From: Bacteroides intestinalis
Lineage (GTDB): Bacteria > Bacteroidota > Bacteroidia > Bacteroidales > Bacteroidaceae
Length of the DNA: 64,000 nucleotides
Assembly (NCBI RefSeq): GCF_902364365.1
Contig: NZ_CABJDN010000005.1
Location: 496,001-560,000, forward strand
Direction of reading: 5' to 3'
A program made the translations under genes and the position numbers. The notes under the pieces were generated by a model. That model ran no database searches and was not told the origin of the DNA. It saw only the letters and a list, made by a program, of their open reading frames with translations. Shown here one piece after another: positions 54,731-63,091 of this stretch. The stretch's first letter is position 1; each line of letters opens with the position of its first letter.

Positions 54731-56545
54731 ATGAGAAACTTTCACCAGTACGGAATCGACACCAAAGGCCGCAACAGCGGCAAAATCAAAACCATCTGCC
54801 CCCAGTGCAACGACACCCGCGGACACAAAGGAGACAAATCGCTCTCCGTCAACCTGAGCGAAGGAGTATGCTACTGCCATCACTGTGGCTACAAACTCTA
54901 CGTGCCCGACGATGCCGAAGAACGCCAACGTCAACAACGCCAGGAACAACGCCGGAAAGCCAGCCAACTGCCCTCGCACTTCCGTCGCCCCACATTTGAC
55001 CCCGCAAAAGCAAAGTTGAGTGAAAAGCTGGAAAAATACTGGACGCAAAAACGCTGTCTTGCCCAGCATCTGCTCGCCGAACTGCGCATCACTGAAGAAT
55101 GCATCAAACTACCGGGTAGCAATGAAATAGAGAATTGCCTCTGCTTCAATTACTTCGAGAACGGTGTACTCATCAACACCAAATACCGCAGCGCACTGAA
55201 ACACTTCAAAATGGTGACCGGCGCCGAACTCATTCCCTACAATATCGACGCCATTGCCGACACTCCGGAGTGCATCATCACCGAAGGTGAATTTGATGCC
55301 TGCGCCTTCATGACTGCCGGACGGAAAGACGTCATCTCCGTACCTGCCGGTGCGCAGAGCAACCTCACATGGATGGACAGGTTTGTGGAGACGCACTTCG
55401 AACCAAAGAAGGTAATTTACATCGCTGCCGACGAGGACGGAGCCGGACAATCGCTACGTCATGAACTCGTTCGCCGCCTGGGAGCGGAACGTTGCCGTCT
55501 GGTACACTTCGGCCCCGGATGCAAGGACGCCAATGAACATTTAGTTCTTTATGGCGCTCAAAGTCTCCTCATCACTCTGGCACAAGCCGAAGAGATCCCG
55601 CTGGAAGGCGTATTCACCGCCGAGGATTACCGGGAAGACCTGCGTACGCTCTTCGAAAACGGACTGTGCCGCGGTGCCGATACGGGTTGGGAAAACTTTG
55701 ATGCGAACTGCACTTTCGAGACCGGGCGGAACGTAGTGGTATCGGGAATGCCGGGACACGGGAAATCCGAATTTGTCGACGAACTTGTCTTGCGTCTCTG
55801 CCTGCGCCATGAGTGGAAGATAGCCTACTTCAGCCCCGAAAACTCGCCGGTCAATTATCATCATGCCAAGTTGATTGAAAAGTTGACAGGACTGCAATTC
55901 GGCACCAGTCCGGGCATGACGGAAGAGTTATACAACCACGCTGTGAACTGGCTGGCAGCCAACGTGACGCACATCTTGCCGGGCACCGAGGCCTGTACCA
56001 TCGACCATATCCTGGAGAAAGCCCGCCAACTGGTGTACCGCCGCGGAGTGCGCATCCTCGTCATCGACCCGCTGAACCGCCTGGACCAGCAATTGGAACC
56101 GGGACAGACAGAACTGATGTACATCACTTCGCTGCTGGGCAAGCTGGGGCGTTTCGCCGCACAACATAAATGCCTGGTCATTCTCGTGGCGCACCCGCGC
56201 AAGATGAACCGCAACACCGCCACCGGAGAACTGCGCCGGGTGGAGATGAACGACATCAACGGTTCGGCCAACTTCGGAAATATGTCCGACTACTGTCTCT
56301 GCGTGAGTCGCGACGATGCCAAGCAACTCGTCACCGTCTACATTGACAAAGTCCGTTTCAAGCACTTGGGTAGCGGTTATACGCATGCGAAGTTTGTCTA
56401 CAACCGCATCAACGGACGCTACTGGCCTTGCGAGGAAGATATTGTGCATGGACCGGACGGCGACAAGCCGGGACCGATAAACACCAAATTCGATAACGAA
56501 AATTGGTTAAAAAACAACCCCGATCAAGGTTGTTTATTCGATTAA
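54731..56545 (+). CDS. Primase-helicase (TOPRIM plus DnaB/T7 gp4-like ATPase)
   Basis: A 604-residue bifunctional replication protein. A zinc ribbon (Cys23, Cys26 and CYCHHC at 47-52) is followed by TOPRIM motifs TEGEFDACAF near 181 and ADEDGAG near 234, then a RecA-like helicase with Walker A SGMPGHGKSE near 338 and ILVIDPLNRL near 440. The order is that of T7 gp4 or Twinkle. The frame is open upstream to 54359, but that runs through the DUF4373 gene and the repeat; ATG at 54731 (MRNFHQYGID) is the real start. It has no obvious origin nearby; such genes occur in mobile DNA. Confidence 0.88.
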   Translation: MRNFHQYGIDTKGRNSGKIKTICPQCNDTRGHKGDKSLSVNLSEGVCYCHHCGYKLYVPDDAEERQRQQRQEQRRKASQLPSHFRRPTFDPAKAKLSEKLEKYWTQKRCLAQHLLAELRITEECIKLPGSNEIENCLCFNYFENGVLINTKYRSALKHFKMVTGAELIPYNIDAIADTPECIITEGEFDACAFMTAGRKDVISVPAGAQSNLTWMDRFVETHFEPKKVIYIAADEDGAGQSLRHELVRRLGAERCRLVHFGPGCKDANEHLVLYGAQSLLITLAQAEEIPLEGVFTAEDYREDLRTLFENGLCRGADTGWENFDANCTFETGRNVVVSGMPGHGKSEFVDELVLRLCLRHEWKIAYFSPENSPVNYHHAKLIEKLTGLQFGTSPGMTEELYNHAVNWLAANVTHILPGTEACTIDHILEKARQLVYRRGVRILVIDPLNRLDQQLEPGQTELMYITSLLGKLGRFAAQHKCLVILVAHPRKMNRNTATGELRRVEMNDINGSANFGNMSDYCLCVSRDDAKQLVTVYIDKVRFKHLGSGYTHAKFVYNRINGRYWPCEEDIVHGPDGDKPGPINTKFDNENWLKNNPDQGCLFD

Positions 56546-56599
56546 AAATCAGTATATTTGTACATATTTTAAAACAGTAAATAACCTAAACTTTAACGC

Positions 56600-56845
56600 A
56601 TGAAAGAAGAAGATGATTCAAACCTTGACGCCCACTTCCCGATACGTACTTACGGAAAAGGCGAACTGGCTATGTGCTACATTCGCGGGGTGTGCCAGCA
56701 TACCGCTGTCAAACAATTCAACGAGTGGATACGCACAGCTCCGGGACTGGAACAACGTTTGCTGGCCACGGGTATGAAGCGCGGTAGCAGGCATTATACG
56801 CCTGCACAAGTACAACTCATCGTCAATGTTTTCGGGGAACCTTAG
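56600..56845 (+). CDS. DUF4248 small protein
   Basis: An 81-residue protein (RTYGKGELAMCYIRGVCQHTAVKQFNEWI, RLLATGMKRGSRHYTPAQVQLIV) matching DUF4248, found in Bacteroides beside the same primase and HU-like genes. It has HTH-like helices and may bind DNA, which is unproven. The stop codon lies inside the terminator hairpin that follows. Confidence 0.75.
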   Translation: MKEEDDSNLDAHFPIRTYGKGELAMCYIRGVCQHTAVKQFNEWIRTAPGLEQRLLATGMKRGSRHYTPAQVQLIVNVFGEP

Positions 56846-56861
56846 GGTTCCCCGTTTTTTT
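56833..56861 (+). terminator. Rho-independent terminator overlapping the DUF4248 stop
   Basis: CGGGGAACC at 56833-56841 pairs with GGTTCCCCG at 56846-56854 over TTAG, then a T-run. Confidence 0.9.
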
Positions 56862-56870
56862 CCACACTCT

Positions 56871-56930
56871 ATGGTCCTTTATCGTCCCTTATTCTCCCGT
56901 AACGTCCTGTAGCGTCCCTTAACGTCCCTC
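56871..56930. repeat. Six tandem 10-bp units before the HU-like gene
   Basis: ATGGTCCTTT, ATCGTCCCTT, ATTCTCCCGT, AACGTCCTGT, AGCGTCCCTT and AACGTCCCTC follow each other without gaps. The 10-base period puts each unit on the same helix face, 19 bases upstream of the promoter box of the HU-like gene. Confidence 0.85.
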
Positions 56931-56948
56931 CTCCCTTGCCTCATGCTG

Positions 56949-56956
56949 TATCTTTG
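56949..56956 (+). promoter_or_regulatory. -7 box of the HU-like gene
   Basis: TATCTTTG, 51 bases before the ATG; no TTTG at the -33 position, where the 10-bp units end. Confidence 0.6.
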
Positions 56957-57006
56957 TTGCATCAACGTTGAAAAATTAATTATTAACGATTAAAACATTA
57001 CTCAAC

Positions 57007-57513
57007 ATGTCAAACGCTTTAGTAGTGCGCACACAGCGCCACAAAAAAATCGGAGATGCAGATTCTCCAATGGTGTTTACCTTGAAGCGCAAATCGAAAG
57101 ATGCAAAAATCTTCGACCTTGAACGCATCGCACAGGACATTGAAGCCCTGGGCGGAATGTCGGCTGAAGACGTGGTACACGTCGGTAAAGCCATCGTGCG
57201 CCAGATGCGCCAAGTGATGACCGACGGTAACAGTGTCCGCCTGGACGGTTTCGGGATTTTCCACACCACCTTTAAATGTCGCGCCACCGAAGTGGCGAAG
57301 GACTGTACGGTGAAGAATATTGAACGTGTAAATATTCGCTTCAAGGTGGCCAACACCTTGCGTCTGGTGAACGACAGCAATGCCAGTACCAGAGGGGGTG
57401 CGAATAATATCACCTTCGAATTAGTGTCCGAAGACGGCAGCTCGTCCGGTGGAAATTCCGGTGGCGGAAATTCCGGAGGTGATGGCGGAATTGAAGGTGA
57501 TCCGCTGGGATAA
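57007..57513 (+). CDS. HU-like DNA-binding protein with Gly-rich tail
   Basis: A 168-residue protein with an HU/IHF-like fold: helices MSAEDVVHVGKAIVRQMRQVMTDG, then NSVRLDGFGIFHTTFK and NIRFKVANTLR. It is larger than HU (about 90) because of an N-terminal extension and a Ser-Gly-rich C-terminus (SSSGGNSGGGNSGGD). These HU-like proteins are frequent in Bacteroides beside polysaccharide or phage-like modules. A role in local DNA architecture is inferred. The phased repeat upstream may be its own binding site. Confidence 0.85.
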   Translation: MSNALVVRTQRHKKIGDADSPMVFTLKRKSKDAKIFDLERIAQDIEALGGMSAEDVVHVGKAIVRQMRQVMTDGNSVRLDGFGIFHTTFKCRATEVAKDCTVKNIERVNIRFKVANTLRLVNDSNASTRGGANNITFELVSEDGSSSGGNSGGGNSGGDGGIEGDPLG

Positions 57514-57535
57514 GATCCAAAGCCTCCGGCCTTGG

Positions 57536-57613
57536 AAATTAAAAATTAAAGAATTAAAAATTAAAGGCTGCGCAGCCTGCTTATCATTTATCACTAATCG
57601 CTAATCACTAAAA
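57536..57613. repeat. Chimeric repeat with unlike arms around GGCTGCGCAGCC
   Basis: Left arm 57536-57565 uses AAATTAAAAATTAAAG words; the centre 57566-57577 is GGCTGCGCAGCC, a perfect palindrome; the right arm 57578-57613 uses TTATCACTAATCGCTAATCACT words. So one side looks like the AT family and the other like the AGTGATTAG family. Confidence 0.75.
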
Positions 57614-57623
57614 AAACTCTCTT

Positions 57624-57719
57624 ATGAAAAAAACGACTTGGGACAAGATTTTGAAAGTAATTATCGCAGTGGCTTCGGCTATAATAGGTGCTTTTAGTGC
57701 CAATGCGATGAATATGTGA
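57624..57719 (+). CDS. Smalltalk miniprotein
   Basis: A 31-residue protein: MKKTTWDKILKVIIAVASAI and then IGAFSANAMNM. It has a basic N-terminus and one hydrophobic helix. It matches the smalltalk family known from Bacteroides, always next to an amidase. Its function is not known; the place beside a cell-wall amidase suggests a holin-like or signalling part, which is inference. Confidence 0.85.
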   Translation: MKKTTWDKILKVIIAVASAIIGAFSANAMNM

Positions 57720-57724
57720 TCTGT

Positions 57725-58168
57725 ATGAGAAGGATTGATTTAATCGTCATCCATTGTAGTGCCACCCGTGAGGACCATCCCTTTACCGAGCACGACTTGG
57801 ACACCGCCCACCGCCTCCGTGGCTTTGATGGCATTGGCTATCATTTCTACGTTCGCCGTAACGGTGACATCAAGTCCACACGCGCGGTCGAGAGGGTTGG
57901 CGCCCACGCGCGTGGGTACAATGCTCACTCGATTGGCATCTGCTACGAGGGTGGATTGGACAGTCACGGACTGGCAAAGGACACCCGGACGGAATGGCAA
58001 CGACATTCGTTGCGGGTACTGATGCGGGCATTGATGATGGACTATCCGGAGGCACGGGTGGTGGGACATCGGGATTTGAGTCCGGATGTAAATGGAAACG
58101 GGGAGGTGGAACCGATGGAGTGGACGAAGGAGTGTCCGTGCTTTGAAGTGGAGAAAGAGGGGTGGTAA
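57725..58168 (+). CDS. N-acetylmuramoyl-L-alanine amidase
   Basis: A 147-residue Amidase_2 family zinc enzyme that cuts between muramic acid and the stem peptide. Motifs LIVIHCSATRE with His10, GIGYHFYVRRNGDI, and VVGHRDLSPDVNGNG give the zinc ligands. ATG at 57725 is preferred to the GTG at 57716, which lies in the smalltalk stop region. No signal peptide, so release needs another path, perhaps the smalltalk protein. It ends the module, and a hairpin overlaps its stop. Confidence 0.92.
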   Translation: MRRIDLIVIHCSATREDHPFTEHDLDTAHRLRGFDGIGYHFYVRRNGDIKSTRAVERVGAHARGYNAHSIGICYEGGLDSHGLAKDTRTEWQRHSLRVLMRALMMDYPEARVVGHRDLSPDVNGNGEVEPMEWTKECPCFEVEKEGW

Positions 58169-58182
58169 ACCCCTCTTTCTCC
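58150..58182 (+). terminator. 13-bp hairpin over the amidase stop
   Basis: GGAGAAAGAGGGG at 58150-58162 pairs with CCCCTCTTTCTCC at 58170-58182 over seven bases. The T-run is poor, so it may act mainly as a 3' end stabiliser or weak terminator. Confidence 0.6.
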
Positions 58183-58410
58183 ATTATTCTTCTATCCTAT
58201 GTGCCATATAAAAGAAATAAAACATTCTGTATATAAACTCAAGAGAGAGAAAAGCACAAATATCAGCTAATAATCAACAAGTTAAACAGGACAGTCTCTT
58301 ACGAATGAAATCAAATCGAATGGTTGCACCAGACTACATTGTTATCGCTAAATACAGAAATAAGCAAAAGAAGGATAAGGATGCAAAATGCCATAAGTGT
58401 TAAATGAGGA

Positions 58411-58501
58411 GTTGAGGATACCGTTGGGGATACTTAGTTGGGAAGACAATTATGTCTCGATCAATTACCAAGATGAAGGTTGGGGATACTTTTTTACCAT
58501 T
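58411..58501. repeat. Three GTTGGGGATAC direct repeats in the prophage left end
   Basis: GTTGAGGATAC at 58411-58421, GTTGGGGATACTT at 58423-58435 and GTTGGGGATACTT at 58489-58501. They lie in the 600-base noncoding stretch between the amidase hairpin and the repressor, where transposase-binding end sites would be expected. Otherwise I see no gene in this stretch. Confidence 0.6.
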
Positions 58502-58781
58502 AAAAGCAGAGTCTTCTTGAAGTGATATTTCTTTCGACACAGTATCTTTAAACGCTTTAAATGGACTTTTGCAGGGGGATAATACAGCACAACAAGAGAA
58601 AGAATAAGACTATAAAATTAATATAATTGACTGATTTTGAGCCACAATATACGTTTTAGATGGTATTATTGTGATGAAAATGTGTGCGCCACAAGGTATG
58701 CAGATTAATTATCACATGAATCCACAATCTGTTCAAAAAGACAATAGCAGAAGCGGCAGAGTCGGAGTCGGCTGCAAAGTG

Positions 58782-59276
58782 TTACTTTATAGTAGCAGGT
58801 ATCACAGTCTCCGACGAGGCTAAAACCGAATGACGCTCCTTATACTTTTCCGGTTGTGACTCATATTGCAATAGCTCGGATTCAAAATGTCGGAGACGTT
58901 CTTTCAAACCACCAAGCTCTTCTATAAGGGATTTGTTCTCATCGTCCTTCTCTTTATACATCCTATATAAAAAAGAAGCACTTTCAGGTGCGGATAAGAA
59001 GTCTGTCTGAAGAGAACCTGATGCATCTCCTGTCTCTTCACTATCACGAAACATACAGCCACGGCCAGTGAGGAGCCAATCCGAATCAATAGGGAATGTT
59101 AATACAGTGTTTTGGATAGCCGTCAATCCAACATTACTCCTTCCTTTTGAAATTTCCGTAATCAAAGAAGCGCTGACTGATATTTTTGATGCAAAATCTT
59201 TATTATCAGACACATATTTTTTATCAATTAGGAATTCCAATACCTTCAGAAAACGCACAGAGAGCTCATTTAGCAT
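58782..59276 (-). CDS. Phage-type repressor (HTH plus coiled coil)
   Basis: A 164-residue protein. Residues about 20-60 (NKDFASKISVSASLITEISKGRSNVGLTAIQ) form an HTH_XRE-like domain, and PIDSDWLLTGRG is the segment often found after it in Bacteroides repressors. From about 100 a coiled coil (YKEKDDENKSLIEELGGLKERLRHFESELL) should dimerise it. No LexA-type peptidase domain is seen. Transcribed away from the transposase genes, with a TACAG-n4-CTGTA palindrome 8 bases before its start, it is probably the lysogeny repressor. Confidence 0.8.
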   Translation of the reverse strand: MLNELSVRFLKVLEFLIDKKYVSDNKDFASKISVSASLITEISKGRSNVGLTAIQNTVLTFPIDSDWLLTGRGCMFRDSEETGDASGSLQTDFLSAPESASFLYRMYKEKDDENKSLIEELGGLKERLRHFESELLQYESQPEKYKERHSVLASSETVIPATIK

Positions 59277-59283
59277 ATAAAAA

Positions 59284-59297
59284 TACAGTTTACTGTA
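59284..59297. promoter_or_regulatory. Operator 1 (TACAG-n4-CTGTA)
   Basis: TACAGTTTACTGTA lies 8 bases upstream of the repressor ATG. The same palindrome type recurs 42 bases away, four helical turns. Confidence 0.75.
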
Positions 59298-59316
59298 AAA
59301 ATAATTATCATTCCCC

Positions 59317-59347
59317 TTTGTTTGGTACAGAATACTGTATACCTTTG
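59317..59347 (+). promoter_or_regulatory. Prophage early promoter with embedded operator 2
   Basis: TTTG at 59317-59320, 19 bases, then TACCTTTG at 59340-59347 is a full consensus promoter. TACAGAATACTGTA at 59326-59339 fills the space between the two elements. Repressor bound there would block the polymerase. Confidence 0.85.
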
Positions 59348-59443
59348 CATCAGGTTAAACGTTTACAACGCACAAAGAAACAAAAAAAGGCGCATAAAAA
59401 CAATAACCCAAGAGTGGAATATGAAAAAGAAAAAGGGCGGTTG

Positions 59444-59533
59444 ATGCAAAATACTTGCCATGGGAGAAAAAGAAATGACCTCATAGCAAGAAAGAATGAT
59501 GACGAACAAACAATTAAACCATTGATAGTATGA
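59444..59533 (+). CDS. Possible 29-residue early leader protein
   Basis: A short basic frame (MQNTCHGRKRNDLIARKNDD...) whose TGA overlaps the ATG of the next gene as ATGA. A GTG at 59414 would add 10 residues. The overlap is the only support; no family is known. Confidence 0.3.
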   Translation: MQNTCHGRKRNDLIARKNDDEQTIKPLIV

Positions 59534-59793
59534 AGAAAATAGAATGGGAAAATCCGAAAAAAAAAGGTGAAGCTTATACTCACCTTATGAAGGTGTTTAA
59601 AGTGAGCAGACCTACCGTCAGCCTGGCGATGAGTTTCAAACGGAATAGTTTGGAAGCGGCACGCATGAGACATGTGGCACTGACACAACTTGGCGCGAAG
59701 CTGCTGAGTGATGAGGGAAAGACCCCACAAATAGTCAGGATACTAAATGCGAAAGGAGAAACCGTAAAGGCGGTGGTAACGAAAGAATTGTGA
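59530..59793 (+). CDS. Small HTH protein, prophage early gene
   Basis: An 87-residue protein. KGEAYTHLMKVFKVSRPTVSLAMSFKRNSLEAARMRHVAL at 12-51 looks like a helix-turn-helix, and the C-terminal part VRILNAKGETVKAVV forms short strands. Its place directly after the early promoter is that of the Ner regulator in Mu. Function is inferred from place. Confidence 0.65.
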   Translation: MKKIEWENPKKKGEAYTHLMKVFKVSRPTVSLAMSFKRNSLEAARMRHVALTQLGAKLLSDEGKTPQIVRILNAKGETVKAVVTKEL

Positions 59794-59794
59794 T

Positions 59795-60001
59795 ATGGAC
59801 AGGAAACTGACAGGTAAAGAGCGGGTATTTCTCGCAGATCTGGCTGCATTGTTACAGCAATATGACTGCCTGATGCATATAGAGAATAATGAAATCTGCT
59901 TCGATATGGAAGAAGAAACGGACGATGAACGAAAGGCGATACACTTGCCGGGAGTGTACGCTTGGTTCGATATTGAATATTTCATGAATAAGAACTCTTG
60001 A
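59795..60001 (+). CDS. Small acidic protein, unknown
   Basis: A 68-residue, Glu/Asp-rich protein (LLQQYDCLMHIENNEICFDMEEETDDERK) starting two bases after the previous stop and 18 bases before the transposase. I do not recognise it. Position and tight spacing support a real early gene. Confidence 0.6.
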   Translation: MDRKLTGKERVFLADLAALLQQYDCLMHIENNEICFDMEEETDDERKAIHLPGVYAWFDIEYFMNKNS

Positions 60002-60019
60002 AAAATAAAATTTCTGACT

Positions 60020-62119
60020 ATGGAAATGTTTGGAAAAATACCGTGTGTGACGTTTGACGAGCTTGTAGGAAGCGGAATAATGAGTCGGGCGAATTACAAA
60101 AAACATGTTCGTGACGGGAAGTTCCGCGTACTCAGAAGAGGAGGAAACGGTCGGAAGGCGCAAATTGCCTACGAAAGTCTGCCGGAAGCCATCCGTGCCG
60201 CTTATGACGCAAGAAATCCACGGGCCAAAGAACAGTTCATACAACCACAGCTCTCCATGAACGAGCGCTTGAACAGTGACAGCAAAGCTGTGGAATTCTT
60301 TAAAAGGTACACGCCGAAAATCACACTGGAACGGCAGGCGGAATATACACTGAATGCTAAAGTATTGAATGCCATGAAGGCCAAAGAAGCGGATATGACC
60401 TGTCGGCACAGTACTTGCGGATTTAGGAACAAGAAACTGGTGCGCAACACTCTCCTCGCCCTTTGCGAGCACCTGCGGCAGCGATACGGGCACACACTGC
60501 CTCGAAGTACACCGCGTCTGTTGGAAAAATTCGATGCATACAAACAGTATGGCTATCAGGTACTTGTGAATGGAAATTCGGGTAACCAGTCCGCCCGCAA
60601 AGTAGGCATGCGCGAAGGACGTCTGTTACTGAAACTGAAACGTAGCAAGTTTCCGGTATACACCGATATGCAGATATTTGAAGAGTACAACCGGCAGGCG
60701 AAAATAAGAGGGCTGAACCGGATTGAATCTCCGCAAACTGTGAACAATTACCTCTACAAGACCAATATTAAGCTGTGGTGGTATGCTGCAGTCCACGGCG
60801 AAGTGGCCTTTAAGAATGAGTTCATGCCGCAGTTCGACACCAAATTACCGGAAATGCCGAACACGCTATGGTACGGCGATGGTACAAAGCTCAACCTCTA
60901 TTATAAGGCATATGACAAAAAGCAGAAGCGCATGGTGGCACGCACCACCGACGTATATGAAGTAATGGATGCCTGCACGGAAGTTTTTCTGGGCTACGCT
61001 TTCGGGACTGAGAATTTCCTCACCCAATACGACGCCTACCGCATGGCACTGGAAACCTGGAAAGTGAAACCGCACGAAATTGTGACCGATAACCAAGGTG
61101 GGCACAAGAAACCTGAAGCACAGGCTTTCTTCAGTAAAATATGCCATCTGCACAAGACGACCATGCCCCACAACGGCCAGTCCAAGAGCATAGAGAGCGC
61201 CTTCGGACGTTTCCAGCAACAGGTGCTCCACAAGCTGTATAACTTCACCGGGCAGAACATCACCGCCGTGAAACCGAACAGCCACATCAACCTCGACCTC
61301 GTGATGGCCAACATTTCCCAATTACCCACACTGGAAGAAATGAAAGAACAGTATATCCGTTGCCGCCGGGAGTGGAACGACATGGAACACCCTACTTCGG
61401 AAACCGGGATGACCCGCATGGAGATGTACACTACCTTCAACAGTCCGAATGCCGAACTGCTGGACGCCTATGAGGTGCAGGAACTCTTCAAACTCGTCAG
61501 CCGAGATAGCGTGAAATACAGCAAACAAGGCTTCATCTTCGAACAGAACCGCCAGCAATACCGCTACATGGTGTATACCGAAAGCGGGCTGGTGAACATG
61601 AACTTCCACATCCAAAATGTGGGCAACAGTTTCCATTATCGCTACGACCCACAGGATATGACGATTATAGAACTTTGGCAGAGCACTCCCTCCGGACTGG
61701 TTTATGCCGCCACCGCCACGCCGAAAATAGTCATCCATCGCGCCACAGCCGACCGCACACCGGAGGAAAACACGCTCCTATTCGCCCAGATACGCGAAAA
61801 TGAACGTGCCCGCGCCGCCCACCACATTGCTTGCGAAGAACTGATGCTGGAAGAGTGCATAAGCGAGGCCTATGTTCGACTAAGGGTACCACGTCCCATA
61901 GGCATCTCTCAGAAAGGCATGGAAAACTACCGCGAAGAGTACGCTGACGAGAGATTAATTCCACCGGTAGAATTCCCTGAAGGGATGGGGCCCGGAACAT
62001 ACAAAGAGGAAGAAGCTGAAACAGAGAGGATTGAAGGAATCGCTTCCATAGGCGAATATACCAAGGCAACGTCTCAACTGACGAAAGCGGACTTCTACCA
62101 AAGTTTTTTTAATAATTAA
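60020..62119 (+). CDS. MuA-like DDE transposase
   Basis: A 699-residue transposase. The N-terminal MuA-type DNA-binding part (TFDELVGSGIMSRANYKKHVRDGKF, then a basic stretch) precedes an rve integrase core with Asp287 (WYGDGTKL), Asp357 (IVTDNQGG) and Glu392 (KSIESAFGRF), the D-D-E triad. A beta-barrel-like part follows (NRQQYRYMVYTESGLV), then a charged C-terminus for the ATPase partner. It should join phage ends to target DNA. Confidence 0.92.
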   Translation: MEMFGKIPCVTFDELVGSGIMSRANYKKHVRDGKFRVLRRGGNGRKAQIAYESLPEAIRAAYDARNPRAKEQFIQPQLSMNERLNSDSKAVEFFKRYTPKITLERQAEYTLNAKVLNAMKAKEADMTCRHSTCGFRNKKLVRNTLLALCEHLRQRYGHTLPRSTPRLLEKFDAYKQYGYQVLVNGNSGNQSARKVGMREGRLLLKLKRSKFPVYTDMQIFEEYNRQAKIRGLNRIESPQTVNNYLYKTNIKLWWYAAVHGEVAFKNEFMPQFDTKLPEMPNTLWYGDGTKLNLYYKAYDKKQKRMVARTTDVYEVMDACTEVFLGYAFGTENFLTQYDAYRMALETWKVKPHEIVTDNQGGHKKPEAQAFFSKICHLHKTTMPHNGQSKSIESAFGRFQQQVLHKLYNFTGQNITAVKPNSHINLDLVMANISQLPTLEEMKEQYIRCRREWNDMEHPTSETGMTRMEMYTTFNSPNAELLDAYEVQELFKLVSRDSVKYSKQGFIFEQNRQQYRYMVYTESGLVNMNFHIQNVGNSFHYRYDPQDMTIIELWQSTPSGLVYAATATPKIVIHRATADRTPEENTLLFAQIRENERARAAHHIACEELMLEECISEAYVRLRVPRPIGISQKGMENYREEYADERLIPPVEFPEGMGPGTYKEEEAETERIEGIASIGEYTKATSQLTKADFYQSFFNN

Positions 62120-62197
62120 CGTGAATTCGGTAATAGTAGAATTATCTTTTTCTTACAATTACCCCCATTCAGTAATCATTTATATATTATATAAGCC

Positions 62198-63091
62198 ATG
62201 AAAGAACTTACCAAACAGGATAAGGACTCTATCCGCGACGCCCTAATAGAGTATTGCAGTAACTACCCCTCGCAGAATCGTGCCGGCGAGAGTCTGAACG
62301 GAGTGAGTACCGCCACAGTATCACAAATCTGCAATTCGAAGTACACCAGCATCAGCGATGACATGTTCAGCCGGATAGCCGCACAGATAGGCCATAACCT
62401 TGAGCGTTGGACACTGACCGAGAGCAGCACCTTTTCGCGCATAACTTTTGCTATGACCGATGCACAAGCTTATAAAAATACCACCTGGATAGTGGGCGAT
62501 GCCGGTTGCGGTAAAACCACGGCCGCAATCGAGTACCGCCGTGCACACCGCAACGTCTTCTACCTCCTTTGCAGCGAGGACATGAAGAAAAGCGATTTCG
62601 TGCGGGAGATAGCCCGCCAAGTGGGTGCCCCCACCGATGGGACTAATCTGAGAGACACGCTGGACTACGCTATCTCCCTCATCACCTTCCTCAACACCCC
62701 GCTCATCATCTTCGACGAGGGCGACAAACTGACTGACTCCGTTTTCAGCTACTTCATCAGCATTTATAACCGGCTGGAGAACAAAAGCGGCATTGTCTTC
62801 CTCTCCACCAATTACATCAAACGACGCATAGAGAACGGTCTGCGCTACAACAAGAAGGGATATAAGGAAATACACAGCCGCATCGGCCGCAAGTTCTTCG
62901 ACATAAATGTGGTCACCGAACAAGATGTCTACGCCATCTGCCGGGCAAATGGTCTGACGGATATGACCGAAATAAAGCGGGTGCAGCGCGAAGCTGCACA
63001 AGGCGAATACGACCTTCGACGGGTAAAGCGTGTGGTGCATGCCTGCAAGCGCATCCTCGAAGCCAAACGGATGGAAGAGGGACGGACATGA
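62198..63091 (+). CDS. MuB-like AAA ATPase (transposition target protein)
   Basis: A 297-residue ATPase. An N-terminal HTH (VSTATVSQICNSKYTSISDDMFSRI) precedes Walker A GDAGCGKTT at 100-108 and Walker B LIIFDEGDK near 169, then sensor region IVFLSTNYIKRR. This two-part layout is that of MuB, which binds target DNA and activates the transposase. It overlaps the next gene by four bases (ATGA). Confidence 0.9.
   Translation: MKELTKQDKDSIRDALIEYCSNYPSQNRAGESLNGVSTATVSQICNSKYTSISDDMFSRIAAQIGHNLERWTLTESSTFSRITFAMTDAQAYKNTTWIVGDAGCGKTTAAIEYRRAHRNVFYLLCSEDMKKSDFVREIARQVGAPTDGTNLRDTLDYAISLITFLNTPLIIFDEGDKLTDSVFSYFISIYNRLENKSGIVFLSTNYIKRRIENGLRYNKKGYKEIHSRIGRKFFDINVVTEQDVYAICRANGLTDMTEIKRVQREAAQGEYDLRRVKRVVHACKRILEAKRMEEGRT

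Noticed and set aside
58305..58403. 32-codon frame MKSNRMVAPDYIVIAKYRNK... in the prophage left end
   Set aside because: No ribosome site, no known family, and it is in the region expected to hold end sites. Kept only as a possibility.
59186..59533. 115-codon plus-strand frame across the prophage switch
   Set aside because: It runs through the repressor start, both operators and the early promoter; only its last 29 codons are kept as a weak candidate.
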